A stretch of DNA of 64,000 nucleotides from Maritimibacter alkaliphilus (GCF_019801605.1 NZ_JAHVIT010000001.1:124001-188000); one strand, 5' to 3'. Shown: positions 28,713 to 38,796, counted from the stretch's first letter. Made by a program: numbers and translations. The notes: generated by a model not told the origin, from the sequence alone.

Positions 28713-30161
28713 ATGTTTGATATCAGACCCGTCGGATACGTGATCGGCCTTCTGCTGGCCTGCCTGGGCGTCACCATGCTGCCCCCGCTTGCGGTGGACA
28801 TCGCCGAGGGGCGGGGCCACTGGCCCGTCTTCGCGGAATGCGCGGTGCTCACGCTGCTCTCGGGCACGGTGCTGGCGCTCGCCTGCCAGAACTCCAAGAA
28901 GGAGGGGCTGACCCTGCAGCAGACCTTCCTGCTGGCGACGCTGGTCTGGATTGCCCTGCCGCTCTTCGGCGCGCTGCCCTTCATGCTGGGCGCGACCGAG
29001 GCGCGCTTCGTCGATGCCTTCTTCGAGGCGATGTCGGGCATGACCACCACCGGGTCCACCGTCTTCTCGGGGCTCGACGACCTGCCCAAGGGGCTCCTGC
29101 TCTGGCGGGGCATCCTGCAATGGCTGGGCGGCATCGGGATCATCGTCGTGGCGATGGTCTTCCTGCCGGAACTGCGCGTCGGCGGGATGCAGATCTTTCG
29201 CTCCGAGGCCTTCGAGACCATGGGCAAGATCCTGCCCCGGGCCACGGCGATCGCGGGCCAGATCTCGGTGATCTACGTGGGCATCACGCTGGCCTGCGCC
29301 TTCACCTACCTGATCATGGGCATGGGGCCGTTCGATGCCTCGGTCCATGCGCTCACCACGGTCTCCACCGGCGGCTTCTCGACCCGCGACGCCTCCTTCG
29401 GGGCGTTCTCGGGGCCAATGGAATACGCGGCCTCCTTCTACATGATCCTCGCGGCGCTGCCCTTCGTGCGCTACGTGCAGATGATCAACGGCCACGGCTG
29501 GGCGATGTTCGAGGACGTGCAGGTGCGCGGCTTCGCCTGGACGATCTTCGGGCTGACAGGGATGCTCTTCCTCGTGCTGCTGACGATCTTCCCGCAGCAC
29601 TGGGAGCAGAGCCTGCGAGAGGCGCTCTTCAACATCGTCTCGATCCTGTCGGGCACCGGCTTTGCCTCGGTCGACTACATGGCCTGGGGCGGGTTCGCGA
29701 TCACGCTCTTTTTCTTCGCCGGGCTGATCGGCGGCTGCGCGGGCTCCACCGCCTGCTCGGTCAAGATTTTCCGCTACCAGATCCTGCTGGCCTCGCTGCG
29801 GGCCCAGTTCCGCCGCATCCACACGCCGCACGGGGTCTTCATCGCGCGCTACGATGGCCGCCCGATCCCCGAGGACGTGCTCTCCTCGGTGATGTCCTTC
29901 TTCGTCTTCTTCACCGTGACGCTGGGGGTTCTGACCGTGGCGCTCGGCCTGACCGGGCTCGACTTCGTCACCGCGCTGAGTGGCGCGGCCACGGCGCTGG
30001 CGAACATCGGCCCGGGGCTGGGGGACACGATCGGACCGGCGGGCAACTTCTCCACGCTCAACGACACGGCGAAATGGCTGCTGGCCATCGCGATGCTGGT
30101 CGGACGGCTGGAGCTGATGGTGGTCTATGCGCTGCTGACGGTGAATTTCTGGCGCGCGTGA
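28713..30161 (+). CDS. trkH: TrkH/KtrB-type potassium uptake protein
   Basis: The ion-conducting subunit of a Trk potassium transporter in the inner membrane. It has 482 residues with four pore-loop repeats, each carrying the selectivity-filter glycine: GMTTTGSTVFS, TTVSTGGFST, SILSGTGFAS and ATALANIGPGLGD. QWLGGIGIIVVAMVFLPEL is a TrkH signature. The TrkA regulatory subunit is not in this window. Start ATG 28713 follows the repeat region after ureG. The family assignment is strong; TrkH and TrkG cannot be separated by eye. Confidence 0.95.
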   Translation: MFDIRPVGYVIGLLLACLGVTMLPPLAVDIAEGRGHWPVFAECAVLTLLSGTVLALACQNSKKEGLTLQQTFLLATLVWIALPLFGALPFMLGATEARFVDAFFEAMSGMTTTGSTVFSGLDDLPKGLLLWRGILQWLGGIGIIVVAMVFLPELRVGGMQIFRSEAFETMGKILPRATAIAGQISVIYVGITLACAFTYLIMGMGPFDASVHALTTVSTGGFSTRDASFGAFSGPMEYAASFYMILAALPFVRYVQMINGHGWAMFEDVQVRGFAWTIFGLTGMLFLVLLTIFPQHWEQSLREALFNIVSILSGTGFASVDYMAWGGFAITLFFFAGLIGGCAGSTACSVKIFRYQILLASLRAQFRRIHTPHGVFIARYDGRPIPEDVLSSVMSFFVFFTVTLGVLTVALGLTGLDFVTALSGAATALANIGPGLGDTIGPAGNFSTLNDTAKWLLAIAMLVGRLELMVVYALLTVNFWRA

Positions 30162-30520
30162 GCGCTGGGGGTCGCCCGCACCACAACTCCACAACGCAGT
30201 CCTCCCTGTCTGTCCCGCCCGGTCGAGAGGCCGGGCAGCGCCGATCCGCCCCCATCGCCATTGGGGCGCGGACCAATGGCGCCCCGGTGACGACCGGTGC
30301 TACTGCGCCACCCCGCGGGCCGGCGCTGCCCTGCGCCTGAGGGTGGCGGCACGGGCCGATGAGCGGACCACCGCGAGGTTCTGGTTGAACGCGAGTTGCT
30401 GTTGTTCCGTTTTGAACGGGGAAAGTGGTGGGTGAGAAGGCGCCTGATCCTGGCCTCCACAACTTGCGACCCATCCCGGCAGGGCCCGCCTCGCCAGACA
30501 CCATCCCAATCGCCGCAATG
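30162..30520. other. Spacer between trkH and the minus-strand pseudoprotease gene
   Basis: About 360 bases between two converging genes. Apart from the terminator listed separately, I see no gene, no dyad of note and no repeat. GC-rich throughout. Confidence 0.4.
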
Positions 30521-30550
30521 AAAAAGGGCGGCCCGAAGGCCGCCCCGTTT
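30521..30550 (-). terminator. Intrinsic terminator of the pseudoprotease gene
   Basis: A perfect 8-bp stem GGGCGGCC with CGAA loop and GGCCGCCC; on the minus strand it is followed by a TTTTT run. It lies 22 bases past the stop codon of the minus-strand gene. The stem reads in both directions but the T-run is only on the minus side. Confidence 0.85.
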
Positions 30551-30571
30551 CCGTTCCGTCTTGCCGCGAGC

Positions 30572-32368
30572 TCACTTCCAGCAGGAGACCAGAGCCGTCA
30601 GCCCGGTTGCCTGCGTCGTCAGGTCTTCCGGCGGAACGATCCCGCCCGCGGTGGCGGCTTCCACCGTGACGCCGGCCTGTGCGAGGGCTGTGCGCAGCGC
30701 ATCGCCGTCAACCGCGAAGCTCACGTTTTCAGGCAGCTGCCGGGTGCCGTCGCCCGCGGGCAGCAGCATGCCGACCACCGCGCCGCGTTCGTCCAGCACC
30801 GGACCGCCCGCATCGCCGGGGCGGGTCTCGAGCGAGAGGCGGCTCACACCGGCCTCACCGTCGAGGCCGCGCACATCCGCCAGCTTGCCGAAGGTGAGCG
30901 TCGGCGCGCCGAGCACGCCCTCGTAGGAGTAGCCGGCCGCCGCGACCGTGGATTGCAGCCGCGCCGGGCCCTCGGCAAAGGCGGCCACGGCGATCGGGGC
31001 CAGCCGTTCCTCGGGCTTCAGCAGGGCGATCTGGCCGCTGGCATCGGTCGCCACGATCCGCGCCGGGTGGTCGTAATCGAGGGTGATCCGGCCACAGGCC
31101 GCCAGCGGCGCCGCGGCGGTCACCACGCTGCCCGCGCCATCCACGAAGAAGCCGGACTGCGACAGTGCGGGGCGGCGGATTTCCAGCCCGCTGACAAGGT
31201 CAATGTCCTGCACCGCCTCGTTGCCGGCGGCGGCATCCAGCACGCCGGGCAGGCGGGCGAAGCTCGGGGTCATCTCCTGTAGCATCCGGGTCCGGCGGGT
31301 TTCATCCCCCACGGGCCAGACGAGGATGAAGCCCTTGATCTCCCCGTCCTGCAACGTCGCCTGCACGTAGGTCGTGATCTCGCTGTTTGTGCCCTCGATG
31401 GAGAAGCTGCTGCTGCCGCGCTCGCGCGGGCCCTCGACAGGCACGATCGCCAGCGTCTGCAGGATGTCGTAGAGGCCGAAGAGCGTGTCCTGCGTGCCCT
31501 CCTGCGAGATCAGCACGACCTTCTGCGGGCCGCCGTCGGTGGCCTCGAAGTGGACGAAGGGGGCCTCGTAGCGGTCGAAGGCCACCATGGCGGTGGGCAT
31601 CTTCAGGGCAATGCCCGCGCGTTCGTCGCGCACCACCTGCAGGTCCAGCCCTTCGAGGATGGCGTAGTAGTCGCGCAGCAGCGCCTCGCGCTGACGGGTG
31701 GTCAGAACGCCGGTCACCTCGTAGCCCTGCGCCGCTTGCCACGAGGCCATGGCGTTGCGGGTGCCGTTGCCGAAGGCACCGTCGATGGTGGAATTGTAGT
31801 GGCCCGCGTCGCGCAGGGCGATCTGGAGTTCCTCGCGCTCGACCCGGGTCAGCAATTGCTCGCTCTGGCGTGCCTGCCAGACGGTTTCCTCGGCCGGGAC
31901 GGGTTCGGGCTCTGGTTCGGGGGCGACGATGGCCGGGGTCTCGGCGACCTCGGGCTCAAGCGGGGCCGTGTCGACCGTCTCCGAGGGGGCAGGGGCCACA
32001 GGGGTCTCCTGCGGCAGGTCCTGGGTCAGGGCGCCGCCGCCCACGGGATAGAACCGGTCGCGGTAGTTCGAGGTGAAGCCGATATAGCTGTCCCGCGGGA
32101 TCTGGCCGCGGCTGCGCAGCACGCGCAGCGTCTCGCCCGCCTGTTCGCGGGTGTAGGGCCCCAGGGCGATGGCGTACCAGCCGCTGCCGAGCGCGAAGCC
32201 GTTCACGTCGGGCAGGCGGGCGGCATAGCCTCTCGCCACCTCCAGCGCGCGGTTCAGGCTCGGCTGGGCCTCGATCTGGACCCAGACCTCCGCGTTCGGA
32301 GACTGGGCCGCGGCCGGGCGCACGAAGAGCGTCACCGCCACGAGCAGGGTGAGAAGAAATCGGATCAT
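30572..32368 (-). CDS. Exported SPOR/peptidoglycan-binding protein with inactive trypsin-like domain
   Basis: A 598-residue protein with a signal peptide (cleavage near residue 21, AAAQS), a SPOR-like domain (about 25-105, GFALGSGWYAIALGPYTREQA), a Pro/Glu linker, a PG_binding_1-type domain (about 168-232, LQIALRDAGHYNSTIDGAFGNGTRNAMASWQAAQG), a middle region, and a trypsin/DegP-like beta-barrel (about 395-560). The catalytic triad is missing: VTAAA at 416-420 where TAAH is expected, QIALL at 446-450 where DIALL is expected, and GDAGGP at 518-523 instead of GDSGGP. It therefore looks like a pseudoprotease that binds peptidoglycan or a peptide ligand. Terminator follows. Confidence 0.88.
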   Translation of the reverse strand: MIRFLLTLLVAVTLFVRPAAAQSPNAEVWVQIEAQPSLNRALEVARGYAARLPDVNGFALGSGWYAIALGPYTREQAGETLRVLRSRGQIPRDSYIGFTSNYRDRFYPVGGGALTQDLPQETPVAPAPSETVDTAPLEPEVAETPAIVAPEPEPEPVPAEETVWQARQSEQLLTRVEREELQIALRDAGHYNSTIDGAFGNGTRNAMASWQAAQGYEVTGVLTTRQREALLRDYYAILEGLDLQVVRDERAGIALKMPTAMVAFDRYEAPFVHFEATDGGPQKVVLISQEGTQDTLFGLYDILQTLAIVPVEGPRERGSSSFSIEGTNSEITTYVQATLQDGEIKGFILVWPVGDETRRTRMLQEMTPSFARLPGVLDAAAGNEAVQDIDLVSGLEIRRPALSQSGFFVDGAGSVVTAAAPLAACGRITLDYDHPARIVATDASGQIALLKPEERLAPIAVAAFAEGPARLQSTVAAAGYSYEGVLGAPTLTFGKLADVRGLDGEAGVSRLSLETRPGDAGGPVLDERGAVVGMLLPAGDGTRQLPENVSFAVDGDALRTALAQAGVTVEAATAGGIVPPEDLTTQATGLTALVSCWK

Positions 32369-32564
32369 GGAAAAGGGCCTCTGCTCAGCGTCTTTTTACA
32401 AGTGTTGATCCCGGTTCTACCAAATCTCCCCCCCTGTGCGACCAAATAATGCGTGAGCGGCTGATTGACCCGGACCGCGCTGCCCAATAGGTAGGGCGGC
32501 GATAATTTCCCGCGCGGATGCGGCCCCCAAGGTCCCGCCGCGCCCCCGGTGAAGGTGGCATCAG

Positions 32565-33509
32565 ATGGCGGCAAGCAGCGACAAACCCCGCTCGTTCCAG
32601 GAGATCATCCTGCGGCTTCAGGGTTACTGGGCGTCCAAGGGCTGCGCGATCATGCAGCCCTATGACATGGAGGTCGGCGCCGGCACATTCCACCCGGCCA
32701 CCACGCTGCGCTCGCTCGGCTCGCGGTCCTGGGCCGCGGCCTATGTCCAGCCCTCGCGCCGTCCGACCGATGGCCGCTATGGCGAGAACCCGAACCGGCT
32801 GCAGCACTACTACCAGTACCAGGTGCTGATCAAACCCAGCCCGCCGGACCTTCAGGACCTCTACCTCGGCTCGCTCGAAGCCATCGGCATCGACATGGAG
32901 ATGCACGACATCCGCTTCGTCGAGGACGACTGGGAGAGCCCGACGCTGGGCGCATGGGGCCTCGGCTGGGAAGTCTGGTGCGACGGCATGGAAGTGTCTC
33001 AGTTCACCTATTTCCAGCAGGTCGGCGGCCATGACTGCCATCCTGTTTCCGGCGAGCTGACCTATGGTCTGGAGCGTCTGGCGATGTACGTGCTCGGCAT
33101 CGACCACGTGATGGACATGCCCTTCAACGATCCGCAGGCGCCGATCGCCCTGAAATACGGCGATGTCTTCCGTCAGACCGAGCAGGAATATTCCCGCTGG
33201 AACTTCGACGTGGCCAACACCGAGATGCTGCTGAAGCACTTCGAGGAGGCCGAGGCCGAATGCGAGGCGATCCTGTCGCAGGACTACGACGATCCCAAGA
33301 CCGGCAAGCGCATCGTCATGGCCCACCCGGCCTATGACCAGTGCATCAAGGCCTCGCACCTGTTCAACCTGCTGGACGCGCGCGGGGTGATCTCGGTCAC
33401 CGAGCGGCAGGCCTATATCGGCCGCGTCCGGGCACTGGCAAAGAAATGCGCCGATGCCTTCGTGCAGACCGAGGCGGGCGGCTGGACCCCGGAGGGGACC
33501 GCCGCGTGA
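32565..33509 (+). CDS. glyQ: Glycyl-tRNA synthetase alpha subunit
   Basis: The alpha subunit of the bacterial alpha2beta2 glycyl-tRNA synthetase, which carries the aminoacylation active site. It has 314 residues with the class II motifs of the family: [40 protein letters not shown]-like core [24 protein letters not shown], and [28 protein letters not shown] 32565 is preceded by GGTGAAGG. The next gene starts inside the stop codon. glyS, the beta subunit, lies 2.8 kb downstream on the same strand, separated by three genes. Confidence 0.97.
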   Translation: MAASSDKPRSFQEIILRLQGYWASKGCAIMQPYDMEVGAGTFHPATTLRSLGSRSWAAAYVQPSRRPTDGRYGENPNRLQHYYQYQVLIKPSPPDLQDLYLGSLEAIGIDMEMHDIRFVEDDWESPTLGAWGLGWEVWCDGMEVSQFTYFQQVGGHDCHPVSGELTYGLERLAMYVLGIDHVMDMPFNDPQAPIALKYGDVFRQTEQEYSRWNFDVANTEMLLKHFEEAEAECEAILSQDYDDPKTGKRIVMAHPAYDQCIKASHLFNLLDARGVISVTERQAYIGRVRALAKKCADAFVQTEAGGWTPEGTAA

Positions 33510-34039
33510 CCGGCAAGATCCTTGCCGCGATCATCGTGATCTCGGCCCTGCTGGTGGGTGGCGGCGTCTACTACGCGCAGGTCTATGCCTTCTACGAAGA
33601 GGTGGTGCCGAACGGTGTCGACGACGTGGTGATGACCACGCCGGCGGGTGCCGTGCAGCCGGTGGCCTATTCCGACTACCGCGCCATCGACGCGGGCAGT
33701 TCGCCGATCCGCTACCGGGCCTGCTTCATCCTCGATGAGCCGGTCGAGGGGTTGGGCGCACGCTACCAGGCCTACCCTTCCGCGGACCCGCTGGTCGCGC
33801 CGGGCTGGTTCGATTGCTACGACGCCGAGTCAATCGGTGCCGCGCTGGAGAGCGGGCGGGCCAAGGCCTTCCTGTCGCGTAGCGACATCCACTACGGCAT
33901 CGACCGGGTGATCGCCGTCATGCCCGATGGGCGCGGCTATGCCTGGCAGCAGATCAATGCCTGCGGTGCCGTGGTCTTCGACGGTGAGCCCGTGCCCGCC
34001 GGCTGCCCCACACCGCCCGAGACCCCGCGCAAGCCCTGA
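33506..34039 (+). CDS. Membrane-anchored small protein between glyQ and glyS
   Basis: A 177-residue protein starting at GTG 33506, overlapping the glyQ stop (GTGA). One N-terminal membrane segment ([25 protein letters not shown]) is followed by a periplasmic domain with [23 protein letters not shown] and [18 protein letters not shown]. In this lineage a protein of this kind commonly follows glyQ; I recall it as DUF6446, though I cannot verify that here. Four cysteines suggest disulfides. Function unknown; coupling to glycyl-tRNA synthetase could be only translational. Confidence 0.75.
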   Translation: MTGKILAAIIVISALLVGGGVYYAQVYAFYEEVVPNGVDDVVMTTPAGAVQPVAYSDYRAIDAGSSPIRYRACFILDEPVEGLGARYQAYPSADPLVAPGWFDCYDAESIGAALESGRAKAFLSRSDIHYGIDRVIAVMPDGRGYAWQQINACGAVVFDGEPVPAGCPTPPETPRKP

Positions 34040-34451
34040 GGCCCCGTGGCCGCAGGGCCCTGAGGCCACGTAGCCGGGGTGAGCCCTGAGGAGCGGGCCT
34101 GTGGTGCGCATCCGTGGCCGAGACGCGGGTTGGGGCGGGACGCGGCCTTCTGCTCTCCACGGCCCTTTCCTGCCTGCCGCTTTCCTGCCAGCCCTGTGTC
34201 GTCTCCTCATGCCACGGTTTTCCCTGCATCGAGGCGGGTGAACCGCGTCGCGCCGGGGACGGACCGACCGGTGGACCGTGTCCCCGCACCGGCCCGGTCG
34301 TTCCACCGGAGGGAACCGGGCGGGGCTCCCGATCATTGTCTCCCCAAGATCACCAGACCAGCACGGGCCGTGCAGGCTTTGCCGCCGACCGTGTTCCGCG
34401 CATCCGCGCCAGACCGCGCCCGTCCGGGGCGCCGATCGGAGGAGACATATC
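34040..34451. other. Spacer before the DUF1206-type gene
   Basis: About 410 bases. The first 60 repeat GAGGCC and GTGGCC-like runs without forming a clear terminator. I see no gene in either direction. The segment just before the next gene (GGAGGAGACATATC) is its ribosome site. A promoter should lie in between but is not obvious. Confidence 0.4.
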
Positions 34452-35324
34452 ATGTCCCAAGACCGCGCCCCCGCATGGGTCGTGCCTGCCATGCGCTTCG
34501 GCTATTCCGCCCGTGGCCTCACCTATGCCCTGCTGGGCGGCCTCGTCTTCACCGCCGCGCTGACCGGCGGGCAGACCGAGGACACCCAGTCCGCCCTCGC
34601 CAGCCTGCGGGGCGAAAGCTTCGGCCTGCTGCTGCTGTGGATCCTCGGCGCGGGGTTTGCCGCCTATGCCGTCTGGCGGTTCATCTGCGCCTTCATGGAC
34701 CTCGAACGCCGTGGCCATGACCTGAAGGGGATCGTCGCCCGGCTCGGCCAGACCTTCTCGGGCGGGGTGTCCGCCGGTCTGGCGGTGACCTCGGTCCGGC
34801 TCGCCATGGGAGCGGGCGGCGGCGGGGGCGACAGCGCGCGTACGCTGGCTTCCTGGCTGCTGCAACAGCCCTTCGGCAAGTGGCTGGTCATGGGGGCGGG
34901 TGTCGTGGCGATCGGGGCCGGGGGCTACTACGGCTTCAAGGCGATGAAGGAGAAGTACAAGGAACACATGCGCGCCACCCCCACCAGCCGCAAGCTGGAC
35001 CCGGTGGTGAAGGCGGGGCTCATCGCCCATGGCATCGTGATCGCGATCATCGGCGGGTTCCTCGTCTACGCCGGCTGGACCTCCGACCCCAGCGAGGCGG
35101 GCGGCATGACGACGGCCTTCGAGGCCGTCCGGGCCCAGCCCTACGGGCAGGTGCTGCTGGCGGCGCTGGCGCTCGGCCTCGTGGCCTTCGCGGTCTATTG
35201 CTTCGTCGAGGCGCGCTATCGCGTCGTGCCCGCCCGTGCCGGCGACGATGTCACGACGCTGGCCGCCCGCGCCCGGGCCAAGGCCGAAGGCGCAACCCGG
35301 CAGATGGCGTCGCAAGTCGGCTGA
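34452..35324 (+). CDS. DUF1206-family six-TM membrane protein
   Basis: A 290-residue protein with six hydrophobic segments in three helix-hairpin units. Each unit opens with a small pattern like MRFGYSARGLTYALLGG, LGQTFSGGVSAGLAV and VKAGLIAHGIVIAIIGG, matching three DUF1206 repeats. The C-terminus is polar and Ala/Arg-rich. The start at 34452 has a strong GGAGGA. The function of DUF1206 proteins is not known to me. It lies between the anchored protein and rpiB. Confidence 0.85.
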   Translation: MSQDRAPAWVVPAMRFGYSARGLTYALLGGLVFTAALTGGQTEDTQSALASLRGESFGLLLLWILGAGFAAYAVWRFICAFMDLERRGHDLKGIVARLGQTFSGGVSAGLAVTSVRLAMGAGGGGGDSARTLASWLLQQPFGKWLVMGAGVVAIGAGGYYGFKAMKEKYKEHMRATPTSRKLDPVVKAGLIAHGIVIAIIGGFLVYAGWTSDPSEAGGMTTAFEAVRAQPYGQVLLAALALGLVAFAVYCFVEARYRVVPARAGDDVTTLAARARAKAEGATRQMASQVG

Positions 35325-35567
35325 GCACGCGTCGGCCCAGGCACGCGCCGCCGGGCCTTCGGCAAGGCGCGCTGCAGGCCGACGGTGCGGGCCTCAGGCC
35401 CGGCCGCGCCGCGATGCCGCAGCTCCTCCGGGCACGCGATGGCGCGAGATTGCTGGCGCGACGCGTCCCGATGCGGTAGGCGGCGCGGGAGGAAGACCCG
35501 TGGCGCCGCGCCTGCCGTGCCGGGCGCCGGGCCTTCCGCAGACATCAGCTGACACCGGGGGCCCCTC

Positions 35568-36020
35568 GTGACCGTATCCAAACGTATCGTTCTTTCCAGC
35601 GACCACGCCGCGATCCCGCTGCGGCAGGCGATCGCCGCCCATATCACCGCGCAGGGCTGGGAGGCCGTCGACATCGGCCCCACCACGCCCGAGAGCACCC
35701 ATTACCCCAAGCATGGCGCCGCCGCGGCGCGCAAGGTCGCCTCGGGCGACTGCCGTCTGGGGATCATCCTCTGCGGCACCGGGCAGGGGATCATGATGGC
35801 CGCCAACAAGGTGCCCGGCATCCGCTGCGGCGTCTGCTCCGACACCTTCTCGGCCAAGATGATCCGCGCGCACAACGACGCGCAGATCCTCTCCCTCGGC
35901 GCGCGCGTCGTGGGCGAGGGGCTGGCGCTGGAGATCGTCGATGCCTTCCTGAACACCGAGTTCGAAGGCGGCCGTCACGCCACCCGCGTCGACATGATCG
36001 AGGCCCCCGAGGCCGAGTGA
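35568..36020 (+). CDS. rpiB: RpiB/LacAB-type sugar-phosphate isomerase
   Basis: Interconverts ribose-5-phosphate and ribulose-5-phosphate, the type B enzyme of the pentose phosphate pathway. It has 150 residues. Conserved residues: SDH (11-13), HYP at 45-47 (usually DYP), catalytic C69 in ILCGTGQGIMMAANKVPGIRC, and HND at 102-104. The start is GTG 35568. The acidic residue of DYP is replaced by His, so the substrate site may differ slightly. It sits in a block between glyQ and glyS. Confidence 0.92.
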   Translation: MTVSKRIVLSSDHAAIPLRQAIAAHITAQGWEAVDIGPTTPESTHYPKHGAAAARKVASGDCRLGIILCGTGQGIMMAANKVPGIRCGVCSDTFSAKMIRAHNDAQILSLGARVVGEGLALEIVDAFLNTEFEGGRHATRVDMIEAPEAE

Positions 36021-36278
36021 CCCCACTGGCCGCGGCGGGGCAGGGCCGTGCGCCCGCCTGCCGCGCCCCATCGGGTCTGGTGGAAGGCGGCCGCCCGTGC
36101 AGCCCTCGCACGGACCGGGCCGCGCAGGGTCAGCAGGGCCTCGCGGGGCCGTTCCGCGGCAGATGCGCCGGGAGAGCGCGGGATTTTCCGCGCCGGTCTC
36201 TGGACGCTCCGCGCCCCCTTCGCTATTCCCGTCCGCAACGCGCCCCCGGGGCGCCCCACGCAGGCTGGATGAACCGAC

Positions 36279-38504
36279 ATGCCCGATCTCCTGATCGAAC
36301 TCTTCTCCGAGGAAATTCCCGCGCGGATGCAGGCTCGCGCCGCCGAGGACCTGAAGAAACGCGTGACCGATGGTCTCGTCGAGGCCGGTCTGACCTATGC
36401 GGGCGCCGCCGCCTTCCACACCCCGCGCCGCCTGACGCTGGCGCTGGACGGGCTGCTGGCCGAAAGCCCCACCCGGCGCGAAGAGCGCAAGGGCCCGCGC
36501 GTCGACGCCCCGGAAAAGGCGCTGGAGGGCTTCCTGCGCGGCGCAGGCGTGGCCCGCGAGGACCTGAAGGTTCAGGACGACAAGAAGGGGCAGGTCTACG
36601 TCGCCGTGATCGAGACCCCGGGCCGCCCGGCGGCCGAGATCGTGGCCGAGGTGCTTGAGACGACGATCCGCAACTTCCCCTGGCCCAAGTCGATGCGCTG
36701 GGGCGCGGGCACGCTGCGGTGGGTGCGCCCGCTGCATTCGATCCTGTGCATCCTCACCGACGAGGCCGGCGCCTCTGTCGTGCCGATGGAGATCGAGGGC
36801 ATCCGGACCGGCAACAGCACCCGCGGCCACCGTTTCATGGCACCCGCCAGCTTCACCGTCACCTCCTTCGACGACTATGCCGCCAAGCTGAAGCGCGCCT
36901 TCGTCGTGCTCGACGCGCAGGAGCGCGCGGATCACATCTGGCAGGAGGCCACCAACCTCGCCTTCGCGCAGGGCCTCGAGGTGGTCGAGGACAAGGGCCT
37001 GCTGGCCGAGGTCGCGGGGCTCGTCGAATGGCCCGTGGCGCTGATGGGCGAGATCGGGGCGGAATTCCTCGCCCTGCCGCCCGAAGTGCTGCAGACCTCC
37101 ATGAAGGAACACCAGAAGTTCTTCTCGGTGAAGAACCCCAAGACCGGGCGGATCGAACGCTTCGTCACCGTGGCCAACCGCGAGACTGCCGACAACGGCG
37201 TGACGATCCTCGCGGGCAACCAGAAGGTGCTGGCCGCGCGCCTGTCGGACGCCAAGTTCTTCTGGGAGAACGACCTGCGCATCGCCAAGGCCGGCATGAC
37301 CGACTGGCTCGACCAGCTGGAAAACGTGACCTTCCACAACAAGCTGGGCTCGCAGGCCGACCGCGTGCGCCGCATCGCGGCGCTGGCGGGCGAGATCGCA
37401 CCCTTCGTGGGCGCGGACCCGGCACTGGCCGAGCAGGCGGCGAAGGTCGCCAAGGCCGACCTCTCCTCCGAGATGGTCTATGAATTCCCCGAGCTTCAGG
37501 GCCTCATGGGCCGCTACTACGCCGAGGCCGCGGGCCTGCCGGTCGAGGTGGCCGAGGCCTGCGAGACCCACTACCAGCCGCTCGGCCCCTCCGACGCGGT
37601 GCCCGGCGGTGCCGTGGCACAGGCGGTGGCGCTGGCCGACAAGCTGGACACGCTGACCGGCTTCTGGGCCATCGACGAGAAGCCCACCGGTTCGAAGGAC
37701 CCCTTCGCGCTGCGCCGTGCCGCCCTCGGCGTGACCCGCATCCTGCTGGAATCGCAGGCCCGCATGGCGCTTGAACCGCAGTTCGGCGCACAGCTGGTGC
37801 GGCACGAGATCAAGCAGGCCAACGGCGCGGCGGCGGCGGAACTGGCCGCGCTGGAAGACCTCGTCGAGGAGATCGCCAAGCACGGCGTCTTCGGCGCGGC
37901 CCTGCACACGGTGATGGAGCGCCTGAGCGGCGAGGCGCCGCTCCTCGACACGCTGAAGGCGCGCGTCCCGGATGCGGCCGCCGACCTGCTCTCCTTCTTC
38001 CACGACCGTCTCAAGGTGCACCTGCGGGATCAGGGCCTGCGCCATGACGTGATTGACGCCTGCCTCGCCATGCCGGGCAACGACGACCTCGTCGGGCTGG
38101 TGAAGAGGGCCGAGGCGCTCGGCGCCTTCCTCGCCACCGAGGACGGGGTCAACCTCGTGCAGGGCTTCAAGCGGGCGAACAACATCCTGACCCAGGCCGA
38201 GGAGAAGGACGGCGTCTCCTACGAGTTCGGGGCCGACGTGAAATTCGCCGAGACCGACGAGGAAAAGGCGCTCTTCGCCGCGCTCGACGGGGCCAAGGGC
38301 AAGATCGACACGGCCGTGGCGGCGGAGGATTTCGAAGGTGCGATGCAGGTCATGGCCGACCTGCGCGCCCCGATCGACGGCTTCTTCGAGGCGGTGCAGG
38401 TGAACAGCGACAACCAGGTCGTGCGCCGCAACCGGCTGAACCTGCTGTCCACCATCCGCTCGACCGTGCTGGCGGTGGCCGACCTGACGCGCATCGAGGG
38501 CTGA
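36279..38504 (+). CDS. glyS: Glycyl-tRNA synthetase beta subunit
   Basis: The beta subunit of the tetrameric glycyl-tRNA synthetase, which recognises tRNA and includes an HD-like module and the DALR anticodon-binding region. It has 741 residues. Recognisable parts are the start LLIELFSEEIPARMQ, VDAPEKALEGFLRGAGV, the middle MEIEGIRTGNSTRGHRF, VNLVQGFKRANNIL and the C-terminal VNSDNQVVRRNRLNLLSTIR. glyQ is encoded upstream at 32.6 kb with three genes in between, so the subunits are likely expressed from the same region but not directly coupled. Confidence 0.97.
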   Translation: MPDLLIELFSEEIPARMQARAAEDLKKRVTDGLVEAGLTYAGAAAFHTPRRLTLALDGLLAESPTRREERKGPRVDAPEKALEGFLRGAGVAREDLKVQDDKKGQVYVAVIETPGRPAAEIVAEVLETTIRNFPWPKSMRWGAGTLRWVRPLHSILCILTDEAGASVVPMEIEGIRTGNSTRGHRFMAPASFTVTSFDDYAAKLKRAFVVLDAQERADHIWQEATNLAFAQGLEVVEDKGLLAEVAGLVEWPVALMGEIGAEFLALPPEVLQTSMKEHQKFFSVKNPKTGRIERFVTVANRETADNGVTILAGNQKVLAARLSDAKFFWENDLRIAKAGMTDWLDQLENVTFHNKLGSQADRVRRIAALAGEIAPFVGADPALAEQAAKVAKADLSSEMVYEFPELQGLMGRYYAEAAGLPVEVAEACETHYQPLGPSDAVPGGAVAQAVALADKLDTLTGFWAIDEKPTGSKDPFALRRAALGVTRILLESQARMALEPQFGAQLVRHEIKQANGAAAAELAALEDLVEEIAKHGVFGAALHTVMERLSGEAPLLDTLKARVPDAAADLLSFFHDRLKVHLRDQGLRHDVIDACLAMPGNDDLVGLVKRAEALGAFLATEDGVNLVQGFKRANNILTQAEEKDGVSYEFGADVKFAETDEEKALFAALDGAKGKIDTAVAAEDFEGAMQVMADLRAPIDGFFEAVQVNSDNQVVRRNRLNLLSTIRSTVLAVADLTRIEG

Positions 38505-38641
38505 CCGCCCGTCTGCCGGGAAAGCCGCCCGGCCGGGCCGAGCGGCGAGGCCTCGCGCTGCGGGACGGGGCCTATGTGGGGCCCATGTGGGGCCCATGCG
38601 GGGCTGGCGTGGGCCCGCGTGAGGCCGCAACCCGGTGAGAT

Positions 38642-38720
38642 GGGGGGCTGTCTGCCCCCCCTTGTCCCGCGCGGGGCGCGCGGGGCAATTCCCCCCGAGG
38701 ATATTTCGGAACAGTGGATG
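38642..38720 (-). repeat. AAATATCCTCGGGGGG intergenic repeat, copy 3, inverted
   Basis: Reads on the minus strand as CATCCACTGTTCC, AAATATCCTCGGGGGG, then GC-rich sequence and the hairpin GGGGGC-agaca-GCCCCC (38642-38660 on the plus strand). It is nearly identical over 30 bases to copy 2. It sits between glyS and the PPDK-like gene. GTGGGGCCCAT is also repeated nearby at 38574-38597. Confidence 0.8.
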
Positions 38721-38796
38721 AGGCGGGGGCACCGCGGGGAGTTTTCCTTGCCTCGTGACGCGCGGCGCGTATTCTGCGCCGAAAAGAGGTGCCGCA

